DNA from: Pyropia yezoensis
Lineage: Eukaryota > Rhodophyta > Bangiophyceae > Bangiales > Bangiaceae
Assembly (NCBI GenBank): GCA_009829735.1
Contig: CM020618.1
Coordinates: forward strand, 4,710,882 to 4,774,881
Length of the DNA: 64,000 bases
Direction: 5' to 3'
Shown here in pieces: positions 63,783-64,000 of the stretch (position 1 is its first letter; the number at the start of each line of letters is the position of its first letter). The translations under genes were made by a program, and so were the position numbers. The notes beneath the pieces were generated by a model. It was given only the letters and a program-made list of their open reading frames with translations, had not been told where the DNA came from and did no database searches.

Positions 63783-64000
63783 GAGCATGGGTGTTACCGC
63801 GCCCAGAGGTTGGACGCTGCGGTGGGCAGCGGGGAAGCGGGGGGTTGGGGGGGGATGGGGGCGCGGAGGTGCGTGGGCGGAGGGACGGGCAGCTGCTCCG
63901 CCATGGATCATGGATATGGGCGTGGGCGAGAGGACGCACATTGCAAGGCGCATCGCGTCTTCGTGGCGTGTCTCCTCAAACTGAAATAGGATCTATTTGA
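63783..64000. other. Window end, no gene seen
   Basis: G-rich sequence with no supported feature. Confidence 0.5.

Overview
The window is a GC-rich nuclear stretch of a eukaryote. It holds spliced-looking coding sequence, chromodomain-bearing Ty3/gypsy LTR retrotransposons nested in one another, and a gene with long Gly/Ala/Pro runs. My best guess is an alga, perhaps a bangiophyte red alga of the Porphyra type. This is an inference from composition and element style, not a match to a known sequence.

Layout. From base 1 to 40,750 lies one old Ty3/gypsy element on the + strand (family A, copy A1). Its 5' part is outside the window. Two insertions of a second family (B) split it. B1 (3,591-18,088, minus strand) sits in the A1 pol gene with a 5-bp duplication (CTACC). 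B2 (21,715-40,479, plus strand) sits in the A1 3' LTR with a 5-bp duplication (GTATC). B2 is itself split inside gag by B3 (23,869-33,247, minus strand) with a 5-bp duplication (GAGGC). A solo family-B LTR follows at 42,468-42,938 (GCGAA duplication). A second family-A copy, A2 (about 46,650-56,332, minus strand), keeps its 5' LTR but has lost its 3' end. Between and beyond these lie low-complexity intergenic sequence, an unrecognised coding region at 57.3-59.5 kb, and a two-exon gene for a kelch-repeat membrane protein at 61.2-63.3 kb.

Assembly. A 500-N gap at 11,176-11,675 is flanked by two essentially identical 4.6-kb blocks offset by exactly 5,120 bases. Removing one block and the gap makes B1 9,378 bp, against 9,379 bp for B3 and 9,381 bp for B2. 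The repeat is therefore almost certainly a scaffolding error.

How the parts work together. Both families have the order LTR, tRNA primer site, gag (capsid plus CCHC knuckle), pol (protease, RT, RNase H, integrase, chromodomain), a large ORF on the opposite strand, LTR. Gag and pol are in different frames, with a GGGAAAC heptamer just before the gag stop in both families. The two families share the same 18-nt primer-binding site. The antisense ORFs (about 650-735 codons) converge on pol, start near the 3' LTR and are unlike any protein I recognise. B1 has identical LTRs and looks whole and recent. B2 and B3 are older (about 3 % LTR divergence) and broken, and A1 is the most decayed. Both families are also unusually rich in short perfect palindromes inside coding sequence; family B palindromes are often centred on CAACTTG/CAAGTTG, and family A has a periodic palindrome array between its convergent ORFs.
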